Assembly (NCBI GenBank): GCA_021771635.1 | Contig: JAETOQ010000001.1 | Location: 62,001 to 126,000 of the forward strand | Origin: Oscillospiraceae bacterium | GTDB taxonomy: Bacteria > Bacillota > Clostridia > Oscillospirales > Oscillospiraceae | Length of the DNA: 64,000 nucleotides | Reading direction: 5' to 3' | Shown here: positions 8,761-15,919 of the stretch, in pieces | How positions within the stretch are numbered: position 1 is the first letter of the stretch | Layout: each line of letters opens with the position of its first letter | The notes under the pieces: model-generated | Databases searched by the model: none | What the model was told of the DNA's origin: nothing | Seen by the model: only the letters and a program-made list of their open reading frames with translations | Position numbers and translations under genes: made by a program

Positions 8761-9111
8761 TCAGGCCTTCTTGGCGATCTCGGTCAGCTGGGTGAAGGCG
8801 GCGGCGTCATTGACAGCCAGCTCGGCCAGCATCTTGCGGTTGATCTCAATGCCGGCGACCTTCAGGCCGTGCATGAAGGTGGAGTAGTTCATGCCGTTCA
8901 GCTTGCAGGCGGCGGAGATCCGGGTGATCCACAGGGAGCGGAAGTCACGCTTCTTCAGCCGGCGGCCAGTGTAAGCGTAGGTCAGGGACTTCATCACCGC
9001 CTGGTTGGCAACGCGGAAATGCTTGGACTTGGAACCCCAGTAGCCCTTGGCCATCTTCAGTGTCTTATTTCTTCTCTTGCGCGTCATCATCGCGCCTTTG
9101 ACTCTAGCCAT
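8761..9111 (-). CDS. rplT: 50S ribosomal protein L20
   Basis: The 116-aa L20 binds 23S rRNA early in large-subunit assembly and, in Bacillus, represses its own operon through the infC leader. The N-terminus [26 protein letters not shown] and the C-terminal block ([20 protein letters not shown]) are standard L20. It is last in infC-rpmI-rplT, with a strong terminator immediately after. Confidence 0.98.
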   Translation of the reverse strand: MARVKGAMMTRKRRNKTLKMAKGYWGSKSKHFRVANQAVMKSLTYAYTGRRLKKRDFRSLWITRISAACKLNGMNYSTFMHGLKVAGIEINRKMLAELAVNDAAAFTQLTEIAKKA

Positions 9112-9145
9112 TTGTTAAAACCTCCTATTTGAAACGTCTCGTATC

Positions 9146-9343
9146 TTACTTGTAGGGGATCATCTTGCGGATCGCGTCCACATTGGTGGCGTCCGCATAG
9201 CCGCCCGTGCGCAGACGACGAGTACGCTTGGTATCCTTCTTGGTCAGGATATGGCTCTTGAAAGCCTTGGCGCGCTTGACCTTGCCGGTCTTGGTCAGGT
9301 TGAATCTCTTTTTTGCACCGCTATGGGTCTTCAGCTTAGGCAT
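9146..9343 (-). CDS. rpmI: 50S ribosomal protein L35
   Basis: The 65-aa L35 matches the family in length and in the motif [24 protein letters not shown]. It lies between infC and rplT, the near-universal order, and is translated from an ATG at 9343 behind a GGAG-type ribosome-binding site. Confidence 0.98.
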   Translation of the reverse strand: MPKLKTHSGAKKRFNLTKTGKVKRAKAFKSHILTKKDTKRTRRLRTGGYADATNVDAIRKMIPYK

Positions 9344-9382
9344 AGTAGTAGCTCCTTCCGTGTATTTGAAAATCTTGATAAC

Positions 9383-9901
9383 TTACTTTCCAGTCCTGGG
9401 AGACAGGAAGATGGACATCATCCGTCCCTCCAGCTTGGCGGGTTTGTCCAGGTTGGCGGCTTCGGCGCACTGTTCAGCGAAACGGTCCAGCAGCTCCTTG
9501 CCGATGTCGGTGTGAGCCATCTCACGGCCGCGGAAGCGGACGGAGACCTTGACGCGGTTGCCGTCGGCGATGAACTTCTGGGCGTTTTTCAGCTTCGTGT
9601 TGAAGTCTCCGATGTCGATGCCCGGGGACATCCGGATCTCCTTGATCTCGACCACATGCTGGTTCTTTCTGGCTTCCTTTTCCTTTTTGCTCTGCTCGAA
9701 CCGGAATTTGCCGTAATTCATCAGCTTGCAGACCGGCGGAACGGCCTGGGGCGAGATCTTGACCAGGTCCAGGCCCTGCTCATCGGCGATCTTCAGGGCC
9801 TCCGCAGGGGCCATGATGCCGAGCTGCTCGCCTCCGGAACCGATCAAACGAATCTCCTTGTCGCGGATCTCCTCATTCAGTTCATGCACTTGCTTACTAA
9901 T
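9383..9901 (-). CDS. infC: Translation initiation factor IF-3 (AUU start codon)
   Basis: IF-3 (172 aa) binds the 30S subunit, keeps it apart from 50S and proofreads start codons. It begins ISKQVHELNEEIRDKEIRLIG and contains LVKISPQAVPPVCKLMNYGKF. The rare ATT at 9899-9901 is chosen: GGAGGTG lies correctly spaced upstream of it, whereas the in-frame ATG at 9922 has no Shine-Dalgarno and would add seven non-family residues. AUU starts are the known basis of infC autoregulation, because IF-3 discriminates against them. The gene is preceded by an attenuator leader. Confidence 0.95.
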   Translation of the reverse strand: MSKQVHELNEEIRDKEIRLIGSGGEQLGIMAPAEALKIADEQGLDLVKISPQAVPPVCKLMNYGKFRFEQSKKEKEARKNQHVVEIKEIRMSPGIDIGDFNTKLKNAQKFIADGNRVKVSVRFRGREMAHTDIGKELLDRFAEQCAEAANLDKPAKLEGRMMSIFLSPRTGK

Positions 9902-10062
9902 GGTCGAAGCACCTCCATTCATAAAATCACAAAACGCGGACACCACACAATGGCATCCGCGCGACAACAAACTGCTCCACGGCAGTCTGGGGTACAACGT
10001 TGTTGACCTCTTTGCCCATTGGCTGGAGGTGAGGCGGATGCAGTCAGCCTTCTTCGTTTTGC
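9902..10062 (-). promoter_or_regulatory. infC leader (L20-leader-like) with terminator hairpin
   Basis: The approximately 160-nt 5' UTR of the infC operon ends in a hairpin CGCGGA/TCCGCG (9935-9961) followed by TTTTGTGATTTT, a transcription terminator lying immediately before the infC ribosome-binding site. In Bacillus the corresponding L20 leader terminates transcription when L20 is in excess. Structural equivalence is inferred from position and architecture, not from an alignment. Confidence 0.7.
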
Positions 10063-10068
10063 CTGATT

Positions 10069-10097
10069 AGTATACCAGCCGCATGTTGGTTTGTCAA
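10069..10097 (-). promoter_or_regulatory. Sigma-A promoter of infC operon
   Basis: TTGACA (10092-10097), 17 bp, TATACT (10069-10074) on the minus strand: a near-consensus promoter placing the RNA start near 10062. Confidence 0.9.
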
Positions 10098-10184
10098 CCG
10101 TATTTTTCGAAATTTTTGTGTATATTTTCACGGACTTCTGTCCAGAATATCGGCTGTACCAGTGATGCGAAAGGAGGTACTTTT

Positions 10185-10289
10185 ATGCAGAACCGTGAAA
10201 ACAACCAGAATGAGCGCAATCAGAACCAGAACCAGCGCGAGAACAAGCAGCAGAATGAGCAGCGCAACCAGAAGGAAAACCGCAAGTAA
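10185..10289 (+). CDS. Small Asn/Gln/Arg/Glu-rich protein, 34 aa
   Basis: MQNRENNQNERNQNQNQR... is composed almost entirely of N, Q, R, E and K, in short repeated NQN/NER units, and is expected to be disordered. The start is supported by AAAGGAGG 8 nt upstream and the gene ends just before a strong terminator, so it looks like a complete one-gene unit, divergent from infC. It recalls very small Gln/Asn-rich spore proteins of spore formers, but I do not recognise a family. The longer ORF in the track lacks a ribosome-binding site. Confidence 0.7.
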   Translation: MQNRENNQNERNQNQNQRENKQQNEQRNQKENRK

Positions 10290-10304
10290 GCCCTTGCTCT
10301 TTAC

Positions 10305-10340
10305 AAACACGCGGCGGGACGCAGTACCCGCCGCGTGTTT
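10305..10340 (+). terminator. Bidirectional terminator
   Basis: AAACACGCGGCGGG pairs with CCCGCCGCGTGTTT (14-bp stem), followed by T-rich sequence on the plus strand; A-rich sequence on the other side lets it serve the convergent lipoprotein gene too. Confidence 0.88.
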
Positions 10341-10341
10341 T

Positions 10342-10806
10342 TTATGATCCGATATCAAACTCGGCGGCCAGCAGGAAATCGATATGGCCGCCCGGCTCCC
10401 GGTACTCAAAGAACCATTTTACCACCCGGTAATGCCCCTCCGGCAGGGAGCCGTACAGATCGGCCCACATCAGCTCCTGTTCCACGGTCTCGCCCTTGGG
10501 ATAGATCAGTGCCTCGGCGGTGTTGTCGTACCCATCTTTCCTGGTCTCCAGCCAGTACCATTCCCCATTCACTTCCTTTTGCAGGGAAAAATCATACGCG
10601 TTTCCGCTGTCGATCTCTCTGTCCGTGGTGTTCAGGATCTCAACTGTGACGGTCCCCGGATATGCCGTTCCCTCCGCAACGGTCATGGTCACGCCCTCAT
10701 AGGTATTGACCTCGCCCTCAAACTTCTCCCCTGTTTTGGCCTCCCCGCCGCAGCCGGTCAGCAGCAGAACGCAGAGCAGGACTGCCATACAATCGCGTTT
10801 TCGCAT
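10342..10806 (-). CDS. Lipoprotein with Ig-like domain, function unknown
   Basis: A 154-aa predicted lipoprotein: a charged MRKRD start, a hydrophobic segment and the lipobox LLTGC (Cys at about residue 19), so it should be anchored on the outer face of the membrane. The remainder reads as one beta-sandwich domain (VTVEILNTTDREIDSG, then EWYWLETRKDG, then HYRVVKWFFEY), resembling small bacterial Ig-like domains found alone in Firmicutes lipoproteins. There is no operon partner. A sigma-A-like promoter lies about 180 nt upstream, leaving a long leader. Confidence 0.75.
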   Translation of the reverse strand: MRKRDCMAVLLCVLLLTGCGGEAKTGEKFEGEVNTYEGVTMTVAEGTAYPGTVTVEILNTTDREIDSGNAYDFSLQKEVNGEWYWLETRKDGYDNTAEALIYPKGETVEQELMWADLYGSLPEGHYRVVKWFFEYREPGGHIDFLLAAEFDIGS

Positions 10807-10883
10807 AGGCTGGCTCCCCTTTCCGGCATGTATTTATCTCTTCAGACGGCGCGTTTCCTGTAAAAGTTCCCAGGAATCACCGC

Positions 10884-10962
10884 TTATTTGGAGTACAGGC
10901 TGGAGGATGATACGCCGCCATCCACTGGGAACGCGCCGCCGGTGATATATTCGGTCCCGCCT
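10884..10962 (-). pseudogene. Remnant of short-chain dehydrogenase C-terminus
   Basis: A minus-strand reading frame ending at 10884 encodes GTEYITGGAFPVDGGVSSSS and a few more residues. The YITG...PVDGG pattern is the conserved C-terminal signature of SDR-family reductases. Only about 25 codons remain before an in-frame stop upstream, with no start codon, so this is a gene fossil within the leader of the lipoprotein gene. Confidence 0.5.
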
Positions 10963-10982
10963 CTTCTCTTCCAGTTTTTCCT

Positions 10983-11011
10983 ATTATATGCCTTTTCCAA
11001 ATGGGTGTAAA
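10983..11011 (-). promoter_or_regulatory. Sigma-A-like promoter upstream of the lipoprotein gene
   Basis: TTTACA (11006-11011), 17 bp, TATAAT (10983-10988) on the minus strand. The region from here to 11282 has no convincing intact gene; an 85-codon plus-strand ORF (11001-11258) lacks a ribosome-binding site and family features. Confidence 0.6.
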
Positions 11012-11282
11012 TCGTTTCTTACGCCCCTGCGAAATATGGTATCATTGCCCACGATATCAAATCTTCCAGAAGAGATGGACCGCCCATGGAAAACGTGAAA
11101 AACACACTGGCCGCCTGTCTGCCCTCTTCACCATCACTGTGCGGGGATCCACATTCATTTCCAGCAAAAAACTGCCGGGCGCGATGCTCACCACCCTGGA
11201 TGTCGTGATCTCCCAGCGGCCCACAAAAGAGAAAAGCTCGGACAGCCTGCTGCTGTAAAGCGGCGCCTGCCGGCGTCTGAAA

Positions 11283-11315
11283 AAGCACCCGCTCCATCAA
11301 ACGGAGCGGGTGCTT
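11283..11315 (-). terminator. Terminator after the SLH-lysozyme gene
   Basis: AAGCACCCGCTCC/GGAGCGGGTGCTT, a 13-bp stem with a 7-nt loop, flanked by A/T runs on both sides and hence possibly bidirectional; it follows the lysozyme stop at 11345. Confidence 0.85.
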
Positions 11316-11344
11316 CTTTCTGTGTATCTATGTTACCCGATATA

Positions 11345-12997
11345 TCAGCGGCGGCGAATGAATTGGATATTGCCGTCCACCCGGCCCGTTACGCCGTCCA
11401 CGGTGCAGGCACTGGAGAACTGCCAATAGTCCATCTGATAGTAGAAAGTGGGGTACAGCTTCTCGGAGGATGCGCTCTTGTACTCCGGATACCAGTAGAG
11501 ATAGGGCGCCAGGGCGTCCTGGTCGTACTTGATGTAGCTGACATACTGTCCGGCGTAGACCATGGGGGTGTAGCCCGCCTCGGCGACGCGTTCGCAGAAG
11601 GCCACGGCGCAGGCCGTTGCCATCTCCGGCGTGGTGCCGTAGACACGGTAGGAGGCATCGTGCATCTCCCAGTCATAGGCCACGGGACCGTCAATATCAT
11701 AGCCCCGCAGGAGCTCGATGACGTAGTCTGCCTCCTCAATGGCCTCCTCCACGGTGATGGCCTGGGCAAAGAAGTACACGCCGGTCTCAATGCCCGCCGC
11801 CATGGCTCCCTCGATGTTCTTTCCGTAGAAAGCGTCCGTGTTCAGCGAGCCGGAGCCGTAGCCCCGGAACCCCACACGGATCATGGCGAAATCCACGCCG
11901 TCCTCCGCGGCAGCCTCCCAGTCGATGGTCTTGTCCGGTCTGGCCTGGTTCTGATAGGCGGAGATGTCGATGCCGAAGCGGGTCCTGAATTCGTCTCCCA
12001 CATAGACCAGCCGGTCATCCTCCCACACAAAGTCCCCTTCGCCTACCTGAATGGGCTCCGCGTCCTCGTATACGGGGATCTGCTTATTGTCATAGCTGAT
12101 GTATTCCCCGGTGGTCTCGCCGGGAGTATAGACCTCGCCGGGCTGGATGCCCGGTGCCTCCGGGGTCTCCGGATCTTTGGGCTCCTCCGGTACGACAGGC
12201 TCCGCGACCGTTGTCGGCACGATGGAACTGAAATTCCGGATGTGGCCCATGACCGTCACGTTGGAGAGAAGCACATCCCCTACAACGCCAGGGGCCAGGA
12301 TCAGGTCGCCGTAGATGGTCATGTTCTCCAGGGCCGCGCCGTCGGCGGCGTTGATCATCAGTGTCCCCTGGACATCGCCGGAATAGGTGCCGGAGGTCTG
12401 GACGAGTGTCTGGATCATATTGCCAAGGATGTTGACGATCTCCGCCCGGGTAATAGGCTCCTGGGGACGGAAGTTGCCGTCCCAGCAGTCCGTGATGTAG
12501 CCCCGGACCGTCATCTCCGCCACAGGGCCTTTGGCATACTCCGCGAACTGGCCGGCGTCGCCATAGGGCAGGTCGGTGGTGGTGGCGTCGATATGAAAGG
12601 CGCGGGCGATCATCGTCACCGCCTGCTGGCGGGTGATGGTGTCCCCCGCCAGGGCCTTGCCGTTGTTGCCCAGATACACCCCGGCGGCGTGAAGCTTCAG
12701 GATGGCGCTCTCCCAATAGTTCCCCTTGATATCGGAGAAGGTGCCCGCGCCGGAGATGGACTGAAATTGCAAAAAGCGGTCCATGATGCCCGCGAAAGCG
12801 CCCCGTGTGATGGAGTTGTCCGGTCGGAACGTCCCGTCCTCATACCCCTGGATGATGCTGTATTCCTCGCTCCACTTGGCGATGGAGCTCTCGGCCCAGT
12901 GTCCGGCGGTATCGGTGAACGCGGCCGCTGGCGTCAGAGCCAGGGCGGCGGCCAGCGCCGCGGACGCCAGCCGTTTCGGCAGTCGAATGTGATGCAT
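11345..12997 (-). CDS. SLH-domain, GH25 lysozyme-like secreted protein
   Basis: A 550-aa exported muramidase candidate. A signal peptide ends near AAAFTDTAGHW; three S-layer homology repeats follow (residues about 30-200, each with a FTDTAGHW/GTFRPDNSITR-like core) for wall attachment. A short bactofilin-like stretch (IYGDLILAPGVVGDVLLSNVTVMGHI) and a Pro/Glu-rich linker lead to a C-terminal GH25 domain (about 335-550), with catalytic-strand motifs FGIDISAYQ and VAYDWEMHD. It probably cleaves peptidoglycan at the cell surface. The start at 12997 (MHHIRLPKRL) follows AAAGGGA; the longer track ORF runs through the leader terminator and promoter. Confidence 0.9.
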   Translation of the reverse strand: MHHIRLPKRLASAALAAALALTPAAAFTDTAGHWAESSIAKWSEEYSIIQGYEDGTFRPDNSITRGAFAGIMDRFLQFQSISGAGTFSDIKGNYWESAILKLHAAGVYLGNNGKALAGDTITRQQAVTMIARAFHIDATTTDLPYGDAGQFAEYAKGPVAEMTVRGYITDCWDGNFRPQEPITRAEIVNILGNMIQTLVQTSGTYSGDVQGTLMINAADGAALENMTIYGDLILAPGVVGDVLLSNVTVMGHIRNFSSIVPTTVAEPVVPEEPKDPETPEAPGIQPGEVYTPGETTGEYISYDNKQIPVYEDAEPIQVGEGDFVWEDDRLVYVGDEFRTRFGIDISAYQNQARPDKTIDWEAAAEDGVDFAMIRVGFRGYGSGSLNTDAFYGKNIEGAMAAGIETGVYFFAQAITVEEAIEEADYVIELLRGYDIDGPVAYDWEMHDASYRVYGTTPEMATACAVAFCERVAEAGYTPMVYAGQYVSYIKYDQDALAPYLYWYPEYKSASSEKLYPTFYYQMDYWQFSSACTVDGVTGRVDGNIQFIRRR

Positions 12998-13036
12998 GGC
13001 AGTCCCTTTCTGTCGTTTTTTGTCGGTTTGGATATC

Positions 13037-13096
13037 AAAAAAAGCGCCGCGGCCCAGTGTGGGCTGCGGTGTTATGTCACCCTTTGAACAGCGCCT
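13037..13096 (-). promoter_or_regulatory. Terminator-containing leader of the lysozyme gene
   Basis: The transcript begins near 13096 and reads GGCGCTGTT..., then forms a strong GC-rich hairpin (AACACCGCAGCCCA pairing with TGGGCCGCGGCGC) ending in seven T residues, 40 nt before the start codon. The 5' segment GCGCTGTT can pair with AACACCGC (7 of 8 positions), which would break the terminator stem, so a conditional attenuator is plausible. The signal is unknown. Confidence 0.6.
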
Positions 13097-13102
13097 TTTT
13101 TT

Positions 13103-13131
13103 ATTATAGCGGACGTTGCCTCTCCGGTCAA
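13103..13131 (-). promoter_or_regulatory. Sigma-A promoter of the lysozyme gene
   Basis: TTGACC (13126-13131), 17 bp, TATAAT (13103-13108) on the minus strand. Confidence 0.88.
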
Positions 13132-13247
13132 GGCACATGTAGGGATTTGTCAAAAAATGTTATGTCTCCCAATACAGGAAGCCTCTGCCTCTCCCGCCGC
13201 TCCTTTTTTGTTGGACGCATCATCTCTTCATTTGGTTCCGCCGCCGG

Positions 13248-13301
13248 AAAAAAACGGCGAAACAGCCAAAGAAGTCCCCCTCCTTTTGGCTGTTCCGCTG
13301 T
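13248..13301 (-). terminator. Terminator after the FtsW-like gene
   Basis: On the minus strand CGGAACAGCCAAAAG pairs with CTTTGGCTGTTTCGCCG around a C-rich loop and is followed by TTTTTTT. It lies just after the stop at 13307. Confidence 0.75.
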
Positions 13302-13306
13302 TTCTC

Positions 13307-14695
13307 CTATGCAGTTTTGCGGGGAATGAACGCTCTGCCCCGGCTGTCCTCCCGGACGATGGAGCTGCTGTGAAAAACCGACAGCAGGATCCCTAAAAGC
13401 GCACAGTCCACCACCAGAGCTGTGCCGCCGTCGGAGAGCAGCGGGTATGGGAAGGGTGTCAGAAGTGCTTTCCAGCCCAAAAGTCCTGTCATCGTCTGGA
13501 CCACATAGGCGGCGGCCTGCCAGGTCAGTGTCAGCAGAACGGCGGAGGCCAGCAGGCGGCCCAGCACCGCCGTCTGGCGGCGGCATGTTCGCCAGCCCAC
13601 AGCCAGCAGGACCGCCATGGGTGCCTGCACCGCCAGGAAGCCCAGCCAGCCGAAGTTTGCCAAAACCGCAAACAGCATATCGTCGTAGTGTGCAAAGTCG
13701 AGTATCCAGTGCAAACTCTCCTGCCATTGTGCCGGGTTCTCCCATTCCTTCGGCATGTCGGCCGCGCCCACCAGCCGGGCGTTAGACAGCAGCTCCCGGA
13801 CAAACCGCTTCGAATATACGGCGTAGTCATCCTTCCCACCCTGTGCCCGCCAAACCGCGTCGATCAGGGAATGGGGCGCTCCGCCGGTCAGGACCGTCAG
13901 CGCCAGCAGGATGGCCCCCAGCGCGGCCAGGGCATAGCCCGCCACCAGCAGCCAGTTCCGCTTTTGCCCGCCAAACCAGCCGCTTTTGACGGCCAGCATC
14001 AGCAGCGCCGTGTTGCACAGCAGCGTGGGCCAGAGCATCTGCATCCATCCCAGGGCGATCCACGGAAGTGTGGGCGCAAGCCCCAGAACACAGCAGGCCG
14101 CAAGTCCCCGTGTCCCCTTCTCCCGCAGGGCGTAGATCGCCAGCGCCATGGCGAAGGGCAGCAGCAGGGGCAGATAGTCCCCCAGCGAATGTGTGTAGCT
14201 AAAAGAAGGGAGCGTGACTTCCAGCAGGGGGCGGCCAAACACCGCCGCCGTCACCAGCCCCGCCGCCAGCAGAGGCCTCTTTCCAAAAAGGGTGTAGTCC
14301 AGAAAATACAGGAGGACCATGGCCCCCAGCGCCAGGACAATGGTGCCGCCCCAGCGGGGAGCATAATAGTCCGCAAGATAGCTCACGCCCCAATGCTGGT
14401 ACACCCGGAAGCCCAGCCAGACCGCCAGAGAAAGCATAACCGGGACAAAGATCCCCCAGGCGGACCTGGGCCGGTGGATGCGGTCCAGCTCCGTGCCCAC
14501 GGTCACCGGGTCCCCCATCTCCTCCACCGCCAGGCGCTCCGCCTCCTCCGGACTGTTTTCCTCCTCCGCGAAGGCGTCCCGCTGGTCCTCCAGGTGCCGC
14601 TTCAGTTCCAGGGCCACCATGGGCCTGGCCCGCTTCCACCGGATCTGCTCCTCCACCGCTGTCAGATATGCCTGTATGGTCTTACGCTCTGGCAC
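13307..14695 (-). CDS. Permease-prefix plus degenerate FtsW/RodA-like membrane protein
   Basis: A 462-aa protein with two parts. Residues 1-90 are a cytosolic helical permease-prefix domain (RHLEDQRDAFAEEENSPEEAERLAVEEMGDP), as often found on proteins paired with PadR regulators. Residues 100-450 carry about ten membrane helices whose end (LLTPFPYPLLSDGGTALVVDCALLGILLS) resembles the FtsW/RodA/SpoVE motif around the conserved P...SxGG. SEDS enzymes polymerise glycan strands, but key positions are divergent, so activity is uncertain. GTG at 14695 is preferred (GGAGG, 8 nt). It overlaps the padR gene by 14 bp, implying joint control. Confidence 0.8.
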   Translation of the reverse strand: MPERKTIQAYLTAVEEQIRWKRARPMVALELKRHLEDQRDAFAEEENSPEEAERLAVEEMGDPVTVGTELDRIHRPRSAWGIFVPVMLSLAVWLGFRVYQHWGVSYLADYYAPRWGGTIVLALGAMVLLYFLDYTLFGKRPLLAAGLVTAAVFGRPLLEVTLPSFSYTHSLGDYLPLLLPFAMALAIYALREKGTRGLAACCVLGLAPTLPWIALGWMQMLWPTLLCNTALLMLAVKSGWFGGQKRNWLLVAGYALAALGAILLALTVLTGGAPHSLIDAVWRAQGGKDDYAVYSKRFVRELLSNARLVGAADMPKEWENPAQWQESLHWILDFAHYDDMLFAVLANFGWLGFLAVQAPMAVLLAVGWRTCRRQTAVLGRLLASAVLLTLTWQAAAYVVQTMTGLLGWKALLTPFPYPLLSDGGTALVVDCALLGILLSVFHSSSIVREDSRGRAFIPRKTA

Positions 14696-15029
14696 AGCAG
14701 GCACCTCCCTTCAAAACCCGGCCCACAGCGTGGGCATAGGCGTTCCAGGACGCCTCCTTCTCCCGGAGGGCCGCGCCGCCCTCCTTTGTCAAATGATAGT
14801 ACCGCCGGGGCTTTCCGGCGGCGGCCTCCCCCTCGTAGGCCGTGACAAGTCCCTTTTCTTCCAGACTGTGGAGCAGAGGGTACAGCGTCCCTGCCTTCAG
14901 GTGGAAAGTGTCATCGCTGCGGCGCTTCAGCTCCTCGATCATCTGATAGCCGTACTTGTCCCCGTCCTCCAGCAGCTTCAGCACCAGCAGGGCCATGCTT
15001 CCGCTGACCAGGCTTTTTTCCAGTTCCAT
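14682..15029 (-). CDS. PadR family transcriptional regulator
   Basis: A 115-aa PadR winged-helix repressor: MALLVLKLLEDGDKYGYQMIEEL (helices 1-2), AGTLYPLLHSLEEKGLV (recognition helix) and the GKPRRYYHLTKEG wing are all typical. Such regulators usually repress their own operon and are relieved by ligands, often membrane-active compounds. It is cotranscribed with the overlapping FtsW-like membrane gene, and its promoter is embedded in two similar A/T-rich repeats. Confidence 0.93.
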   Translation of the reverse strand: MELEKSLVSGSMALLVLKLLEDGDKYGYQMIEELKRRSDDTFHLKAGTLYPLLHSLEEKGLVTAYEGEAAAGKPRRYYHLTKEGGAALREKEASWNAYAHAVGRVLKGGACCARA

Positions 15030-15041
15030 ACAGCTCCTCCT

Positions 15042-15093
15042 TATATCGGTAATCTATATATTTGATTATATATCGATTTTCTATATATGTCAA
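15042..15093 (-). promoter_or_regulatory. padR promoter with two direct operator-like repeats
   Basis: A consensus promoter TTGACA (15088-15093), 17 bp, TATAAT (15065-15070) is overlapped by two 20-bp repeats, TATATCGGTAATCTATATAT (15042-15061) and TATATCGATTTTCTATATAT (15069-15088), 27 bp apart. PadR autoregulation is inferred. Confidence 0.75.
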
Positions 15094-15133
15094 TCATAAC
15101 CACGGCCGTGCCGGTGGCTTTTTTACAAAAATG

Positions 15134-15163
15134 AAAGGAGAGCGGCCTTCGCCGCTCCCCTTT
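15134..15163 (-). terminator. Terminator after yebC
   Basis: AAAGGGGAGCGGC/GCCGCTCTCCTTT, a 13-bp stem with one mismatch, a GAAG loop and CATTTTTG downstream on the minus strand. Confidence 0.85.
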
Positions 15164-15175
15164 GGTCCACAAAGA

Positions 15176-15913
15176 TCAGTCGTTGTTCCAGTTGTGCCAG
15201 ACGTTCTGCACGTCATCGGAATCCTCCAGCATGTCGATGAGCTTTTCCATGTTCTTCACGTCGCCCTCGTCGCTGAGAGTGATGTAGTTCTGGGGCACCA
15301 TCTCGATGTCGGCGTTGACAAAGCTGTACCCCTTCCCCTCCAGGGCCTTCACCACGTCGTTGAAGGCGTCGGGATCGGTGGTGATCTCCAGAGCGGGACC
15401 GTCGGCCTCGAAGTCGGCGGCGCCGGCCTCCAGCGCGTCCATCATCACAGTGTCCTCGTCCAGCTCGCCCTCCTCGTTGTCGATGACGATGACGCCCTTC
15501 TTGTCGAAGGACCAGCTGACGCAGCCCTGAGCGCCCATGTTGCCGTTGCACTTGTCAAAGGCGTGGCGCACTTCGGGGGCGGTGCGCTGGCGGTTGTCCG
15601 TCAGGGCCTCCACGATGACGGCCACGCCGCCGGGGCCGTAGCCCTCGTAGGTGACGGCCTCGTAGTTCTCGGTGCTGCCGGCGCCCAGCGCCTTGTCGAT
15701 GGTGCGCTTGATGTTGTCGTTGGGCATGTTCACGGCCTTGGCCTTGGCGATGACGGTGGCAAGGCGGGAGTTGTTGTTGGGATCGCCGGAGCCGCCGCCC
15801 TCTTTCACGGCCACGATGATCTCCTTGGCGATCTTGGTGAACGCGGCGGAGCGCTTGGCGTCCTGCGCGCCCTTGGTCTTTTGGATATTATGCCATTTAG
15901 AATGTCCGGACAT
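15176..15913 (-). CDS. YebC/PmpR-family (TACO1-type) protein
   Basis: A 245-aa YebC-family protein. The N-terminus MSGHSKWHNIQKTKGAQDAKRSAAFTKIAKEI and the NMPNDNIKRTIDKALG and EALTDNRQRTAPEVRHAF segments are diagnostic. Family members were first described as DNA-binding regulators; more recent work implicates some in relieving ribosome stalling on proline-rich sequences. It begins 6 bp after the stop of the Nif3-like gene, so the two are probably cotranscribed. Confidence 0.95.
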   Translation of the reverse strand: MSGHSKWHNIQKTKGAQDAKRSAAFTKIAKEIIVAVKEGGGSGDPNNNSRLATVIAKAKAVNMPNDNIKRTIDKALGAGSTENYEAVTYEGYGPGGVAVIVEALTDNRQRTAPEVRHAFDKCNGNMGAQGCVSWSFDKKGVIVIDNEEGELDEDTVMMDALEAGAADFEADGPALEITTDPDAFNDVVKALEGKGYSFVNADIEMVPQNYITLSDEGDVKNMEKLIDMLEDSDDVQNVWHNWNND

Positions 15914-15919
15914 AGGTAG

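Noticed and set aside
9902-9997. Longer infC starting at the track ATG
   Set aside because: It would translate the leader terminator; neither the 9997 start nor the 9922 ATG has a Shine-Dalgarno, and both add non-family residues.
11001-11258. 85-codon plus-strand ORF in the gap before the lysozyme terminator
   Set aside because: No ribosome-binding site or recognisable family; might be a fossil but nothing supports it.
11330-13087. 585-codon plus-strand ORF
   Set aside because: Antisense shadow of the SLH-GH25 lysozyme in GC-rich sequence; no ribosome-binding site or recognisable domain.
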